A stretch of 11,392 nucleotides of DNA from Bacteroidota bacterium. GTDB lineage: Bacteria; Bacteroidota; Bacteroidia; Chitinophagales; Chitinophagaceae. The stretch spans positions 1 to 11,392 of the forward strand of contig CANHUW010000040.1 of assembly GCA_947463975.1 (NCBI GenBank), read 5' to 3'. The translations under genes were made by a program, and so were the position numbers. The notes below the pieces were generated by a model, which saw nothing but the letters and a program-made list of their open reading frames with translations, was not told the DNA's origin and did no database searches. Within the stretch, counting starts at the first letter, position 1, and the number at the start of each line of letters is the position of its first letter. Positions 1 through 7,951 of this stretch are shown one piece after another.

Positions 1-1541
1 GCATATACTTCTTCACCTGGCTCGATAAAGAATCTACCTCTATCTTGTAATTTATCAATAGAATAAGCGGTAGTTGTACCACCAAATTTCGCAATCAATA
101 CCCCATTGCTTCTTCCAGGAATTGGTCCTTTCCAAGGTTTGTATTCATTAAATCTATGCGCCATTACCGCTTCTCCTGCAGTTTGTGTTAACATTTGAGA
201 ACGTAAACCAATTAAACCTCTTGAAGGAATATCAAATTCTAAGTGTTGCATAGTTCCTTTAGATTCCATAATCAACATTTCACCCTTCTTTTGAGTAACT
301 AAGTCAATTACTTTACCGCTAAACTCACTTGGTACATCTACTACCAATATTTCAAATGGCTCATGTTTTTTGCCATCGATATCCTTCACCAATACCTGAG
401 GATTACCTACAGTCAATTCATATCCTTCGCGACGCATTGTCTCAACCAATACACCCAAGTGTAAAATACCACGACCATATACCAAGAAACTATCAGCACT
501 ATCTGTTTCTTCAACACGCAATGCTAAGTTCTTTTCAGTTTCTTTCATCAAGCGATCACGAATATGACGAGATGTTACAAACTTACCTTCCTTACCAAAG
601 AATGGAGAGTTGTTAATACTGAATGTCATACTCATTGTTGGCTCATCTACGCTAATAATTGGTAAAGCCTCTGGATTTTCTGGATCAGCAATCGTATCAC
701 CGATATTGAATTCTTCTAAACCTACCACTGCACATAAGTCACCAGAAACAACTTCTGTTACCTTACGCTTACCCATACCTTCAAATACGTATAATTCTTT
801 TACTTTATTTTTTTTGATGCTGCCATCCGCTTGAACCAATACAATGTTTTGATTTTCTTTGATAGTTCCTCTTTCTACTTTACCAATGGCAATTCTACCT
901 AAGAAAGTAGAGTAATCCAAAGAAGTAATTTGCATTTGTGTAGGTCCTTCTTTCACATCTGGACCTGGAACATATTTCAAGATACCATCCATTAATGGGG
1001 TAATATCTTCACAAGGTGTTAAACTGTCATTGAACCAACCATTCTTTCCACTACCATAGAATGTAGGGAAATTTAATTGATCTTCAGTTGCATCTAAGTT
1101 GAAGAATAATTCAAAAACTGCATCGTGCACTTCGTCAGGACGACAGTTTTCTTTATCTACTTTATTAATGATTACAATAGGCTTTAAATTTAATTGCAAA
1201 GCTTTTTGTAAAACGAAACGAGTTTGAGGCATTGGACCTTCAAAAGCATCTACTAACAAACAAACACCATCTGCCATTTTTAATACACGCTCTACTTCAC
1301 CGCCAAAGTCTGAGTGACCAGGAGTGTCAATCACGTTAATTTTAACGTCTTTATAAGTTACTGAAGCATTCTTACTTAAGATAGTAATACCTCTTTCACG
1401 CTCTAACTCATTACTATCCATAATTAAGTCACCAGTCTCCTGATTGTCTCTGAATACCTTAGTGGCGTGTAAAATTTTGTCAACCAATGTTGTTTTACCG
1501 TGGTCAACGTGCGCAATAATCGCGATGTTTCTTATTTCCAT
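1..1541 (-). CDS. typA: Translational GTPase TypA/BipA (3' end cut off by window edge)
   Basis: Ribosome-binding GTPase of the EF-G/LepA superfamily, implicated in ribosome assembly and in stress or cold adaptation; cytoplasmic. I translated it from the ATG at 1541: it begins MEIRNIAIIAHVDHGKTTLV. All G motifs are visible: G1 AHVDHGKT at residues 10-17, RGITI just after residue 49, G3 DTPGH at 72-76 and G4 NKVD at 126-129. Domain II follows, then the EF-G-like domain III/V region, including the PSRGLIGLRSQ segment typical of TypA. 513 complete codons plus two bases are present; the family is about 600 residues, so roughly 90 C-terminal residues lie beyond base 1. There are no frameshifts or in-frame stops. 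The start is supported by the family's N-terminus and a promoter box 17 bases upstream. It lies 76 bases downstream of the acyltransferase gene on the same strand but probably has its own promoter. The identification is secure. Confidence 0.97.
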   Translation of the reverse strand, partial: MEIRNIAIIAHVDHGKTTLVDKILHATKVFRDNQETGDLIMDSNELERERGITILSKNASVTYKDVKINVIDTPGHSDFGGEVERVLKMADGVCLLVDAFEGPMPQTRFVLQKALQLNLKPIVIINKVDKENCRPDEVHDAVFELFFNLDATEDQLNFPTFYGSGKNGWFNDSLTPCEDITPLMDGILKYVPGPDVKEGPTQMQITSLDYSTFLGRIAIGKVERGTIKENQNIVLVQADGSIKKNKVKELYVFEGMGKRKVTEVVSGDLCAVVGLEEFNIGDTIADPENPEALPIISVDEPTMSMTFSINNSPFFGKEGKFVTSRHIRDRLMKETEKNLALRVEETDSADSFLVYGRGILHLGVLVETMRREGYELTVGNPQVLVKDIDGKKHEPFEILVVDVPSEFSGKVIDLVTQKKGEMLIMESKGTMQHLEFDIPSRGLIGLRSQMLTQTAGEAVMAHRFNEYKPWKGPIPGRSNGVLIAKFGGTTTAYSIDKLQDRGRFFIEPGEEVY

Positions 1542-1543
1542 GT

Positions 1544-1599
1544 ACTGTTTTGAGGCTGCAAAGGTACGCCGTTTATACTCCTAAAAAAAACAAAACAGT
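1544..1599. repeat. 9-bp perfect inverted repeat flanking the typA promoter
   Basis: The left arm ACTGTTTTG (1544-1552) and right arm CAAAACAGT (1591-1599) are perfect reverse complements, separated by 38 bases that contain the TACCTTTG box. The left arm starts three bases outside the typA start codon. The arms could be binding half-sites, or could fold in a read-through transcript from the upstream gene. Chance cannot be excluded in AT-rich DNA. Confidence 0.45.
1559..1566 (-). promoter_or_regulatory. Bacteroidota -7 promoter box for typA
   Basis: The minus strand reads TACCTTTG, an exact match to the Bacteroidota sigma-ABfrA -7 consensus TAnnTTTG. There are 17 bases between the box and the typA ATG, which implies a leader of about 10-12 nt. 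A TTTTG lies 24 bases further upstream (1591-1595), slightly too far for an ideal -33 element (about 19-21), so the -33 match is weak. Confidence 0.65.
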
Positions 1600-1617
1600 C
1601 AAAAGCATGATGAAGAT

Positions 1618-2706
1618 TTACACTCTAATATATATCTTATATTTATCTAATATATAACCCAATAGCCAGCAAACCAACATAAAGCAAAATGCAAAGATTA
1701 GAGAAGCCCAATAAGGTGCAAAATAAGAGAATCCTTTGTTGAAGACCCAACTAAAAGTAGACTGATCCCCTACTTTGGTAATATGTAAAATAATGGCTAA
1801 AATCTCTGAAAATAGGTAAATAACCAGCGGATTCTTGCCAAAAACCTCAAAAAAGCTCGAAAATTGCAATTGTCTATGCATTTCAATTCTGTAAATAATG
1901 GTACCCAAAATTACCATATCCAAACCAACTGTGAGCATTACAAAAGAGCTTGTCCAAAGCTTTTTATTGATGGGGAATTGATAATTCCACATAAAGCCTA
2001 AGAAAATAAACCCAGCTCCCCACATCATTAAAAGCGTTAACCCTTCATAAGTTTTACCTTTTTCCTGAATAAACTTACCCACCCTAAACCCAATTAATAC
2101 ATTGACAATGGATGGAAGGGTACTTAATAGACCTTCAGGATCAAATGCCACTCCGTCTCCTAAATACATATGACTTTCTCCAAGAATCATTTTATCCAAT
2201 AGCACTCCAGCATTGCCATTTAAAGTTAACTCTTGACCTGGTATACCAAAATGCATACACAAATACCAATACAACAAAAGTAGAATGGCAGACACAATCA
2301 TGACTACTCGCTCATGCATGAAGTGTGCTATAATAGAGGCAAAGCCATAACACAAAGCAATTCTTTGTAATACACCCAATATGCGGGTTTCTCCGATTGG
2401 CCCTGTAAACGGAAACCAATACATTAAATACCCTAATAAAAATATTAAAGCCGTTCTTTTTAAAATCTTCAATAAAACAGTTGCATTAGATAACTTCTCC
2501 CATTTAGGTAATACAAAACTCATCGCATTGCCTACTGCAAATAAGAAAGAAGGAAAAACCAAATCTGTGGGCGTGAACCCATTCCAAGCGGCATGATTAA
2601 ATGGCGCAAATGTCATTGATCCATCTCCAGGCGTGTTTACAATGATCATTAAACAGATCGTCATACCCCTAAATACATCTAAAGACAAGAATCTTTGGTT
2701 ATTCAT
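1618..2706 (-). CDS. HGSNAT/NagX-type membrane acyltransferase (DUF5009, COG4299 family)
   Basis: Multi-pass inner-membrane protein of 362 residues, related to the catalytic part of human heparan-alpha-glucosaminide N-acetyltransferase and to bacterial NagX proteins. In this family an acetyl group is transferred from cytoplasmic acetyl-CoA across the membrane to an amino sugar. The N-terminus has the family pattern: SLDVFRG at residues 8-14, HAAWNG at 38-43 and TPTDLVFP at 45-52. His38 aligns with the proposed active-site His of HGSNAT, which sits in the same H-A-x-W-N-G context. About ten hydrophobic segments follow, ending close to the C-terminus. The length fits the bacterial family, which lacks the lumenal N-terminal extension of the animal enzyme. 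The ATG start is immediately before the conserved N-terminal helix. It is divergent from the hydrolase gene (85-base gap) and upstream of typA. The family is confident; the natural substrate is unknown. Confidence 0.88.
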   Translation of the reverse strand: MNNQRFLSLDVFRGMTICLMIIVNTPGDGSMTFAPFNHAAWNGFTPTDLVFPSFLFAVGNAMSFVLPKWEKLSNATVLLKILKRTALIFLLGYLMYWFPFTGPIGETRILGVLQRIALCYGFASIIAHFMHERVVMIVSAILLLLYWYLCMHFGIPGQELTLNGNAGVLLDKMILGESHMYLGDGVAFDPEGLLSTLPSIVNVLIGFRVGKFIQEKGKTYEGLTLLMMWGAGFIFLGFMWNYQFPINKKLWTSSFVMLTVGLDMVILGTIIYRIEMHRQLQFSSFFEVFGKNPLVIYLFSEILAIILHITKVGDQSTFSWVFNKGFSYFAPYWASLIFAFCFMLVCWLLGYILDKYKIYIRV

Positions 2707-2723
2707 AGCATCGTTTTGAAAAT

Positions 2724-2731
2724 TTAAGGTA
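2724..2731 (-). promoter_or_regulatory. Possible -7 box for the acyltransferase gene
   Basis: The minus strand reads TACCTTAA, which keeps TAnnTT but misses the final TG of TAnnTTTG. There are 17 bases between it and the ATG at 2706, the same distance as for typA. I see no convincing -33 TTG. A 12-bp A/T palindrome (AAAAATATTTTT, 2735-2746) lies just upstream. The call is weak. Confidence 0.3.
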
Positions 2732-2764
2732 CGAAAAAATATTTTTAATGCATTTTGAATTCAT

Positions 2765-2772
2765 TAGCTTTA
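2765..2772 (+). promoter_or_regulatory. Possible -7 box for the alpha/beta hydrolase gene
   Basis: TAGCTTTA matches seven of eight positions of TAnnTTTG and ends 19 bases before the ATG at 2792. No -33 TTG is found at the expected distance; the only TTTTG (2753-2757) is too close. In DNA this AT-rich such a match is easily accidental. Confidence 0.3.
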
Positions 2773-2791
2773 TTCCATCAATCTATTTATT

Positions 2792-3772
2792 ATGAAATGG
2801 TTAAAAGCATTATTAGGACTTATTGCCTTATTGGCTGTTGTTTATTTTGTGGGCCCTCATCCAGATCAGCCAGTATTTGACTATACCATACAAAACATTC
2901 CAGAAGGTACCAATTTGGATAGCCTAGTGCGCGCAAATGAGTCAAGACATTCAATAAAGCCAAACAATGAAGCAAGTATTGTATGGGCCGATAGCACACA
3001 TCAACAAACAGAATATGCTATTGTTTATTTACACGGATTTAGTGCAAGTCAAATGGAAGGCGACCCATTGCATAAAAATATAGCAAAGCAATTTCATTGT
3101 AATTTATACTTAGCTAGACTAGCCGAGCATGGTATTGATACAACCGAAGACTTACAAAATTTAACCGCAGAAAATTATTGGGAGTCTGCTAAGCAAGCTT
3201 ATATCATAGGAAAACAATTAGGAAAAAAAGTGATTCTCATGAGTACTTCCACTGGAGGAACTTTGTCATTGCAATTAGCTGCTGCTTACCCAGACATTGC
3301 TGGACAAATTTTATATTCACCTAATATTGAAATTTTTAATCCAACCGCTCCATTATTAAATAAACCATGGGGCTTGCAAATTGGCAGAATGGTAATGAAA
3401 GGGAATTACATGGATATAAAATATCAACATCCTGATTACCCAAAATATTGGAACACACATTATAGATTAGAAGCAACAGTTGCTCTTCAAAATTTATTGG
3501 AAGCAACTATGCATCAAGCAACTTTTTCAAAAGTTAAACAGCCAACACTTGCATTATATTATTATAAAGACGAAGCCAATCAAGACCATGTGGTAAAAGT
3601 TACTGCCATTCAAAAAATGATCAATGAAATTGCTACACCAACAGATGCTAAAGAAGCAGTAGCAGTGAATACAGGAAATCATGTTTTAGCTTCGCCATTG
3701 GTATCAAAAGATGTGGCTACGGTGGAAAAATTAACCGCAGATTTTATTGCTAAAAAAATTATAAAAAACTAG
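2792..3772 (+). CDS. Membrane-anchored or exported alpha/beta hydrolase
   Basis: A 326-residue serine hydrolase of the lysophospholipase/carboxylesterase type, likely outside the cytoplasm. Residues 1-20 form a hydrophobic N-terminal segment (KALLGLIALLAVVYFV) with no lipobox Cys, so it is either a signal anchor or an SpI signal peptide. The fold is shown by the oxyanion-side HGFSAS at 81-86, the nucleophile elbow STSTGG at 151-156 with Ser153, a late Asp (D260 or D265 in KDEANQD) and His297 in TGNHVLASP. The elbow has Ser rather than Gly in its first position (S-x-S-x-G). The ATG start gives a complete signal segment and no better start exists. It is divergent from the acyltransferase gene and its TAG stop shares bases with the stop of the convergent GH130 gene. 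The substrate cannot be told from the sequence. Confidence 0.85.
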   Translation: MKWLKALLGLIALLAVVYFVGPHPDQPVFDYTIQNIPEGTNLDSLVRANESRHSIKPNNEASIVWADSTHQQTEYAIVYLHGFSASQMEGDPLHKNIAKQFHCNLYLARLAEHGIDTTEDLQNLTAENYWESAKQAYIIGKQLGKKVILMSTSTGGTLSLQLAAAYPDIAGQILYSPNIEIFNPTAPLLNKPWGLQIGRMVMKGNYMDIKYQHPDYPKYWNTHYRLEATVALQNLLEATMHQATFSKVKQPTLALYYYKDEANQDHVVKVTAIQKMINEIATPTDAKEAVAVNTGNHVLASPLVSKDVATVEKLTADFIAKKIIKN

Positions 3773-4848
3773 CGAGGATTGGCAATAGCTACTGCAATTT
3801 TTGAATCCGCTGTACCATAATATAAAAACCATTTTTGTTTAAAGTGAACCAGGCCTTCAACGAAGCAAACCTCGTTCACTTCTCCTGTTTTTTCATAAGG
3901 CTTATCAGGATGCATAAAATACTGATTGGTTCTATCTAATAATTTATACGGTTGCGCTGAATCAAATAAGGCCTGTGCAGCGGCATAAGTATATATTGGA
4001 AGAGTAGGATCATTATTGTTTGCCGCATTACTACTGTTATAAATAAGCACAATGCCTTTTTTGGTATACAATGCAAATGGACCTGGCTCTACTAATCTAC
4101 TATCAAAATAACCTGCTCTTGGATTTAATACGGCTACCAGTTTTTGCGATTCCTTATTTTCTAGCGCTTCCCAATGAATCAAATCACTCGAATAAGCCAT
4201 AAATAATTGGGTATCTCCAAAGTACATCCAATATTTTCCATTGATTTTCTTAGCAACCATTTGATCTCCTTTTTGCTCCACTACAATCGATCCAGACTTT
4301 GACCATGCGTTGATGTATTTTTCATGCTTTAGTAATGGGCCATACTTTTCCCATTTCAATAAATCTTTTGAAGTGGCATAACAAAGTCTTGCAGTTTTAC
4401 CATCATAAGAAGTATATGTCAGTAAATAACCACCATCTTCAGTGGATACAATTCTAGGATCTTCTACACCACCATGCCATTCATATTTTTGCAGACTATC
4501 ATTGGAAGGATAGAAAATTGGATTAGGTTGTTTGTTGAAATGTATGCCATCTTCACTTATCGCCAAGCCCAATCTTGATGTCATGGCGCTATCCTGAGCA
4601 CGATATAATAAATACACTTTACCCTCTTTGATAAAAGCAGTTGGATTCAATACATTTTTAGATTGCCATAGTACTTGCTTATTGGATACTGGGCAGTCAA
4701 AACGAAAATTGGTGTCTGGAAATAAAATAGGATTAGCCGAATCTTGTTTTACAAAATCACCAATTGTCCAATCTTTTTGTGTAGAGGAAGGCTTAGAGAA
4801 ATTACAAGCCATGAAAGCTACAAAACAAAAAGTTATAAAGTATTTCAT
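3769..4848 (-). CDS. GH130 family glycosidase/phosphorylase, lipoprotein
   Basis: Five-bladed beta-propeller protein of glycoside hydrolase family 130, whose members cleave beta-mannosides by phosphorolysis or hydrolysis. The signal peptide ends in a lipobox (FMAC, Cys15), so the mature protein is lipid-anchored in the periplasm or on the cell surface. Blade motifs in order: NPTAF at 68-72, LLYRA at 80-84, GGVEDPRI at 126-133 (D130 in the position of the phosphorylase catalytic Asp), YFGD at 209-212, SRLVEPGP at 250-257 (E254), CFVEGLV at 328-334 (E331) and YYGTADSKIAVA at 343-354. The 359-residue length is normal for the family. Exported GH130 enzymes tend to be hydrolases, since phosphorolysis is usually cytoplasmic, so a beta-mannosidase-like activity is an inference. 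It begins 24 bases after the RND pump stop and may be its co-transcribed 3' partner. There is no SusC/SusD pair nearby, so it is not in a typical polysaccharide utilisation locus. Confidence 0.85.
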   Translation of the reverse strand: MKYFITFCFVAFMACNFSKPSSTQKDWTIGDFVKQDSANPILFPDTNFRFDCPVSNKQVLWQSKNVLNPTAFIKEGKVYLLYRAQDSAMTSRLGLAISEDGIHFNKQPNPIFYPSNDSLQKYEWHGGVEDPRIVSTEDGGYLLTYTSYDGKTARLCYATSKDLLKWEKYGPLLKHEKYINAWSKSGSIVVEQKGDQMVAKKINGKYWMYFGDTQLFMAYSSDLIHWEALENKESQKLVAVLNPRAGYFDSRLVEPGPFALYTKKGIVLIYNSSNAANNNDPTLPIYTYAAAQALFDSAQPYKLLDRTNQYFMHPDKPYEKTGEVNEVCFVEGLVHFKQKWFLYYGTADSKIAVAIANPR

Positions 4849-4854
4849 GGCTTG

Positions 4855-4868
4855 TTTATTTAAATAAA
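4855..4868. repeat. 14-bp perfect palindrome in the RND-GH130 gap
   Basis: TTTATTTAAATAAA is its own reverse complement and fills much of the 24-base gap between the RND stop and the GH130 start. It is entirely A/T, so an RNA hairpin would be weak. It may be a protein-binding site, a promoter-associated element or chance. Confidence 0.35.
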
Positions 4869-4872
4869 TAAT

Positions 4873-7800
4873 TTAATCAATTTGCTTTTTATGCTTACTG
4901 GATAAATAAGTATACACAGAAGGGATAACGAACAAAGTAAGTACCAGAGAGAACATTAACCCCCCCACTACAACAGTTCCCAAAGCTTTTCTACTAGTGG
5001 CGGCTGCTCCTAAGCTAATTGCAATGGGTAAAGCGCCCAATGCAGTGGCTAAACTTGTCATTAAAATTGGTCTCAATCTTTGAGTGGCAGCTTCTAAAAC
5101 AGCTTCTCTTATTCCCAAACCAGTTTCTCTTTTCTTATTCGCAAACTCTACAATCAAGATACCATTCTTAGTAACCAAGCCTATCAACATAATAATACCA
5201 ATTTGCGAGAAAATATTTAAGGTTTGATCTAATGTCCATAAACTTAAAAGGGCGCCTGCTATAGCCAATGGAACGGTAATCATAATAATAAATGGATCGG
5301 TAAAACTTTCAAATTGTGCCGCTAACACTAAATAAATTAATACCAATGCTAAAATCAACGCTTGTGAAGTATTGGAAGAGCTTTCTTTAAAATCTCTTGA
5401 AGGACCACTCAAAGCAGTTTGAAAACTTTCATCTAATTGCTCTTTTGCAATTCTTTGCATTGCATCCACTCCGTCTCCAATCGTTTTGCCTTCTGCTAAA
5501 GATGCAGAAATAGTTGCAGAATTGAATCGATTATAGTGATATAGATTTGGCGGATTACTATTTTCCTCTATTGTTAAAACACTTGAGATAGGTATTTGCT
5601 CTCCTCTATTATTTCTAACATAAATTTTATCAATATCAGAAGGTGTGTTCCTATCTGATTTTGGAACCTGTGTGATCACTTGATATTGACGATCATTCAT
5701 AATAAAATAAGCAGAGCGAGCGCCACTGAATGCAGCCTGTAAAGCTTGTGCCACATCTGCAGTATTCAAGCCCAATTCTCTTACACGCATTCTGTCAATG
5801 GATAAATCGTATTCAGGTTTATTAAATTTTAAATTAACATCCACATTCTGGAAAGTCTTATCCTTTCTGGCAGCTTCCAAGAATTTAGGAATTACATTTC
5901 TGATTTTTTGAAAATCTAAATTTTGAATAATGAATTGGACAGGCAGTGAACCTCTTGACATCATACCCACTGAAATAGTTTGTTCTTCAATGGCAAAAAC
6001 TCTTACGTTTTTAAAACGTTTCATTTTTTTATTTAAATCTGCCGCAATTTCAGACTGGGTTCTTGTTCTTTCGTCTTGACCAACTAAACCTAATCTTCCA
6101 GATGCAGAACTATTGCCACTATTCCCTCCATAACCCGGCACACTTCCCCAAGTAAAAGCTTGTTCAGGGAAAGAGTCCTGCATAATTCTTACGGCTTTTA
6201 ATAAATCAGAACGCATATCATCATAGCTCATGCCCTCAGCACCCGACATAGTAATTCTAACAGAACCCTTGTCTTCCAATGGAGCCAGCTCGCTTTGAAT
6301 ATTTTTGCCAATGATAAAAATCAAGCCAAAACATACTAAAACGATCACCCATGCGAACCATCTTACTTGTAAAAATTTTTGTAATAAATTTTTGTAGCCA
6401 TTTTCAAATGCTTTAAAATAAGGCTCCGTTCTTTCATAAAAAGCCCCATGCTTACCATCTTTTCTGTTTAAATAAACATTTAATACGGGGGTTATGGTTA
6501 AAGATACAAAGGCCGACACGAGCACCGCCCCCGCAACAACTACACCAAATTCTTTAAATAAAGATCCCACAAAACCTTGTAAGAAAATGACCGGCATAAA
6601 AACCACTGCCAATGTGATAGAAGTAGAAATGACTGCAAAGAAGATTTCTTTACTACCCTCTCTTGCTGCATCTTTTAATGACAATCCTTCTTCTAATTTT
6701 CTAAAAATATTTTCGGTCACTACTATACCGTCATCTACCACCAAGCCGGTTGCTAATACAATGGCCAATAAGGTTAATACATTAATAGAAAATCCAGCTA
6801 AGTACATAATAAAGAAAGTGGCAATCAAAGAAATAGGAATATCTATTAATGGACGAATGGCAATGAGCCAATTTCTAAAGAAGAAGAAAATAACCAATAC
6901 TACTAAGACAAAAGAAATTACAATGGTTTCTTTTACTTCTGATAATGCTCGACGAATATTTAAAGTATTGTCAATTGGAATAGCAAATTCAATGTCTGAT
7001 TTATTTTGTTTTTTTACTTCTTCTAATCTTTTATAAAACTCATCTGCAATTTTAATTTGATTCGCTCCAGGCTGTGGAGATATCGTAAGCATCACCACTG
7101 GTACACCATTGAAATAAGTACCTTGGTCTTCTTGCTCAGGACCTAATTCTACTTTAGCAACATCTCCTATTCTCACAATACCGTTGGCATCTTCTTTTAG
7201 AATTACATTTCTGAAATCTAATTCCGTTGATAATCTTCCCAAAGTTCTAATGATAAACTCTGATTTATTACCATATATAGACCCTGCAGGCAATTCTACG
7301 TTTTCTCTATTCAATGCAGTTTGAATATCATTGAATGCGATTCCATAGGCACTTAATAAATCAGTATTAGGGGAAATGCGCATTGCTTGACGCTTGCCTC
7401 TAACCCCAGCATTACTCACTTCATCAATTGTTTGAAATCTCTGCAACAAAACATTTTCCGCATATTCTGTCAACTCCAATAATCCCTTTGTTTTACTTCT
7501 AATGGTCAACATCAAAATAAAATCACCCCCATCTGCTTTTGAAACTACCGGTGGACTAGAAATATCTTGCGGAAGCGATCTTTGTGCTTGAGAAACTTTA
7601 TCTCTAACATCATTGGCAGCAGTTTCCAAATTCACACCAAGGTTAAACTCCACTGTTATATTTGAATTACCTACAGAACTTGAAGAGTTAATGGTTCTAA
7701 TACCCGGAATACCATTGATCGCTTTTTCAAGAGGTTCAGTGATTTGACTTTGTATTACTTCGGCATTCGCTCCAGTATAGGATGTTTGCACATTCACTAT

Positions 7801-7929
7801 AGGCGGATCAATTGCAGGATATTCTCTTAATGCTAAAAAAGAAAAACCTACTAAACCAAAAATAATAATAGCGATGTTCATCACGGTAGCCAATACCGGT
7901 CGCTTCAATGAAAGTTCAGATATATTCAT
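4873..7929 (-). CDS. RND efflux pump inner-membrane permease (HAE1/AcrB family)
   Basis: Proton-driven exporter of drugs or other amphiphiles, forming the trimeric inner-membrane part of a tripartite efflux system. The 1018-residue length is typical of AcrB/MexB-type pumps. The N-terminus (MNISELSLKRPVLATV) is classic for the family: TM1 at about 12-32, then the porter and docking domain. A cluster of TM segments at about 335-485 includes TM4 with the proton-relay acidic pair Asp399-Asp400 in GLVVDDGIVVTEN. A second periplasmic domain spans about 545-850, followed by a second TM cluster from 855, with Lys921 in LVTKNGILIVEFAN matching the TM10 relay lysine of AcrB. The hydrophilic relay is therefore intact and the protein should work as a proton-coupled pump rather than as a SecD-like or metal-type (HME) RND. 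It starts 22 bases after the MFP stop. That gap contains a 10-bp palindrome GTTTTAAAAC (7942-7951). No specific substrate can be inferred. Confidence 0.95.
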   Translation of the reverse strand: MNISELSLKRPVLATVMNIAIIIFGLVGFSFLALREYPAIDPPIVNVQTSYTGANAEVIQSQITEPLEKAINGIPGIRTINSSSSVGNSNITVEFNLGVNLETAANDVRDKVSQAQRSLPQDISSPPVVSKADGGDFILMLTIRSKTKGLLELTEYAENVLLQRFQTIDEVSNAGVRGKRQAMRISPNTDLLSAYGIAFNDIQTALNRENVELPAGSIYGNKSEFIIRTLGRLSTELDFRNVILKEDANGIVRIGDVAKVELGPEQEDQGTYFNGVPVVMLTISPQPGANQIKIADEFYKRLEEVKKQNKSDIEFAIPIDNTLNIRRALSEVKETIVISFVLVVLVIFFFFRNWLIAIRPLIDIPISLIATFFIMYLAGFSINVLTLLAIVLATGLVVDDGIVVTENIFRKLEEGLSLKDAAREGSKEIFFAVISTSITLAVVFMPVIFLQGFVGSLFKEFGVVVAGAVLVSAFVSLTITPVLNVYLNRKDGKHGAFYERTEPYFKAFENGYKNLLQKFLQVRWFAWVIVLVCFGLIFIIGKNIQSELAPLEDKGSVRITMSGAEGMSYDDMRSDLLKAVRIMQDSFPEQAFTWGSVPGYGGNSGNSSASGRLGLVGQDERTRTQSEIAADLNKKMKRFKNVRVFAIEEQTISVGMMSRGSLPVQFIIQNLDFQKIRNVIPKFLEAARKDKTFQNVDVNLKFNKPEYDLSIDRMRVRELGLNTADVAQALQAAFSGARSAYFIMNDRQYQVITQVPKSDRNTPSDIDKIYVRNNRGEQIPISSVLTIEENSNPPNLYHYNRFNSATISASLAEGKTIGDGVDAMQRIAKEQLDESFQTALSGPSRDFKESSSNTSQALILALVLIYLVLAAQFESFTDPFIIMITVPLAIAGALLSLWTLDQTLNIFSQIGIIMLIGLVTKNGILIVEFANKKRETGLGIREAVLEAATQRLRPILMTSLATALGALPIAISLGAAATSRKALGTVVVGGLMFSLVLTLFVIPSVYTYLSSKHKKQID

Positions 7930-7951
7930 CTAAATAACTATGTTTTAAAAC

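Noticed and set aside
329..834. Two plus-strand open frames (95 and 74 codons) in the typA region
   Set aside because: Both lie antisense to the intact typA frame and have no recognisable motifs; they are shadows of the real gene.
1582..1600. T-run on the minus strand as a terminator of the acyltransferase gene
   Set aside because: Eight T residues are present, but no G/C-containing stem directly precedes them, so an intrinsic terminator is not supported.
3769..4848. Part of a polysaccharide utilisation locus centred on GH130
   Set aside because: No SusC/SusD pair, no other glycoside hydrolase and no hybrid two-component or ECF sigma/anti-sigma gene is in the window.
6494..7036. 180-codon open frame on the plus strand inside the RND gene
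   Set aside because: It is antisense to a well-conserved RND coding region, its Thr/Lys/Ile-rich translation resembles no protein family, and the opposite frame explains the sequence fully.
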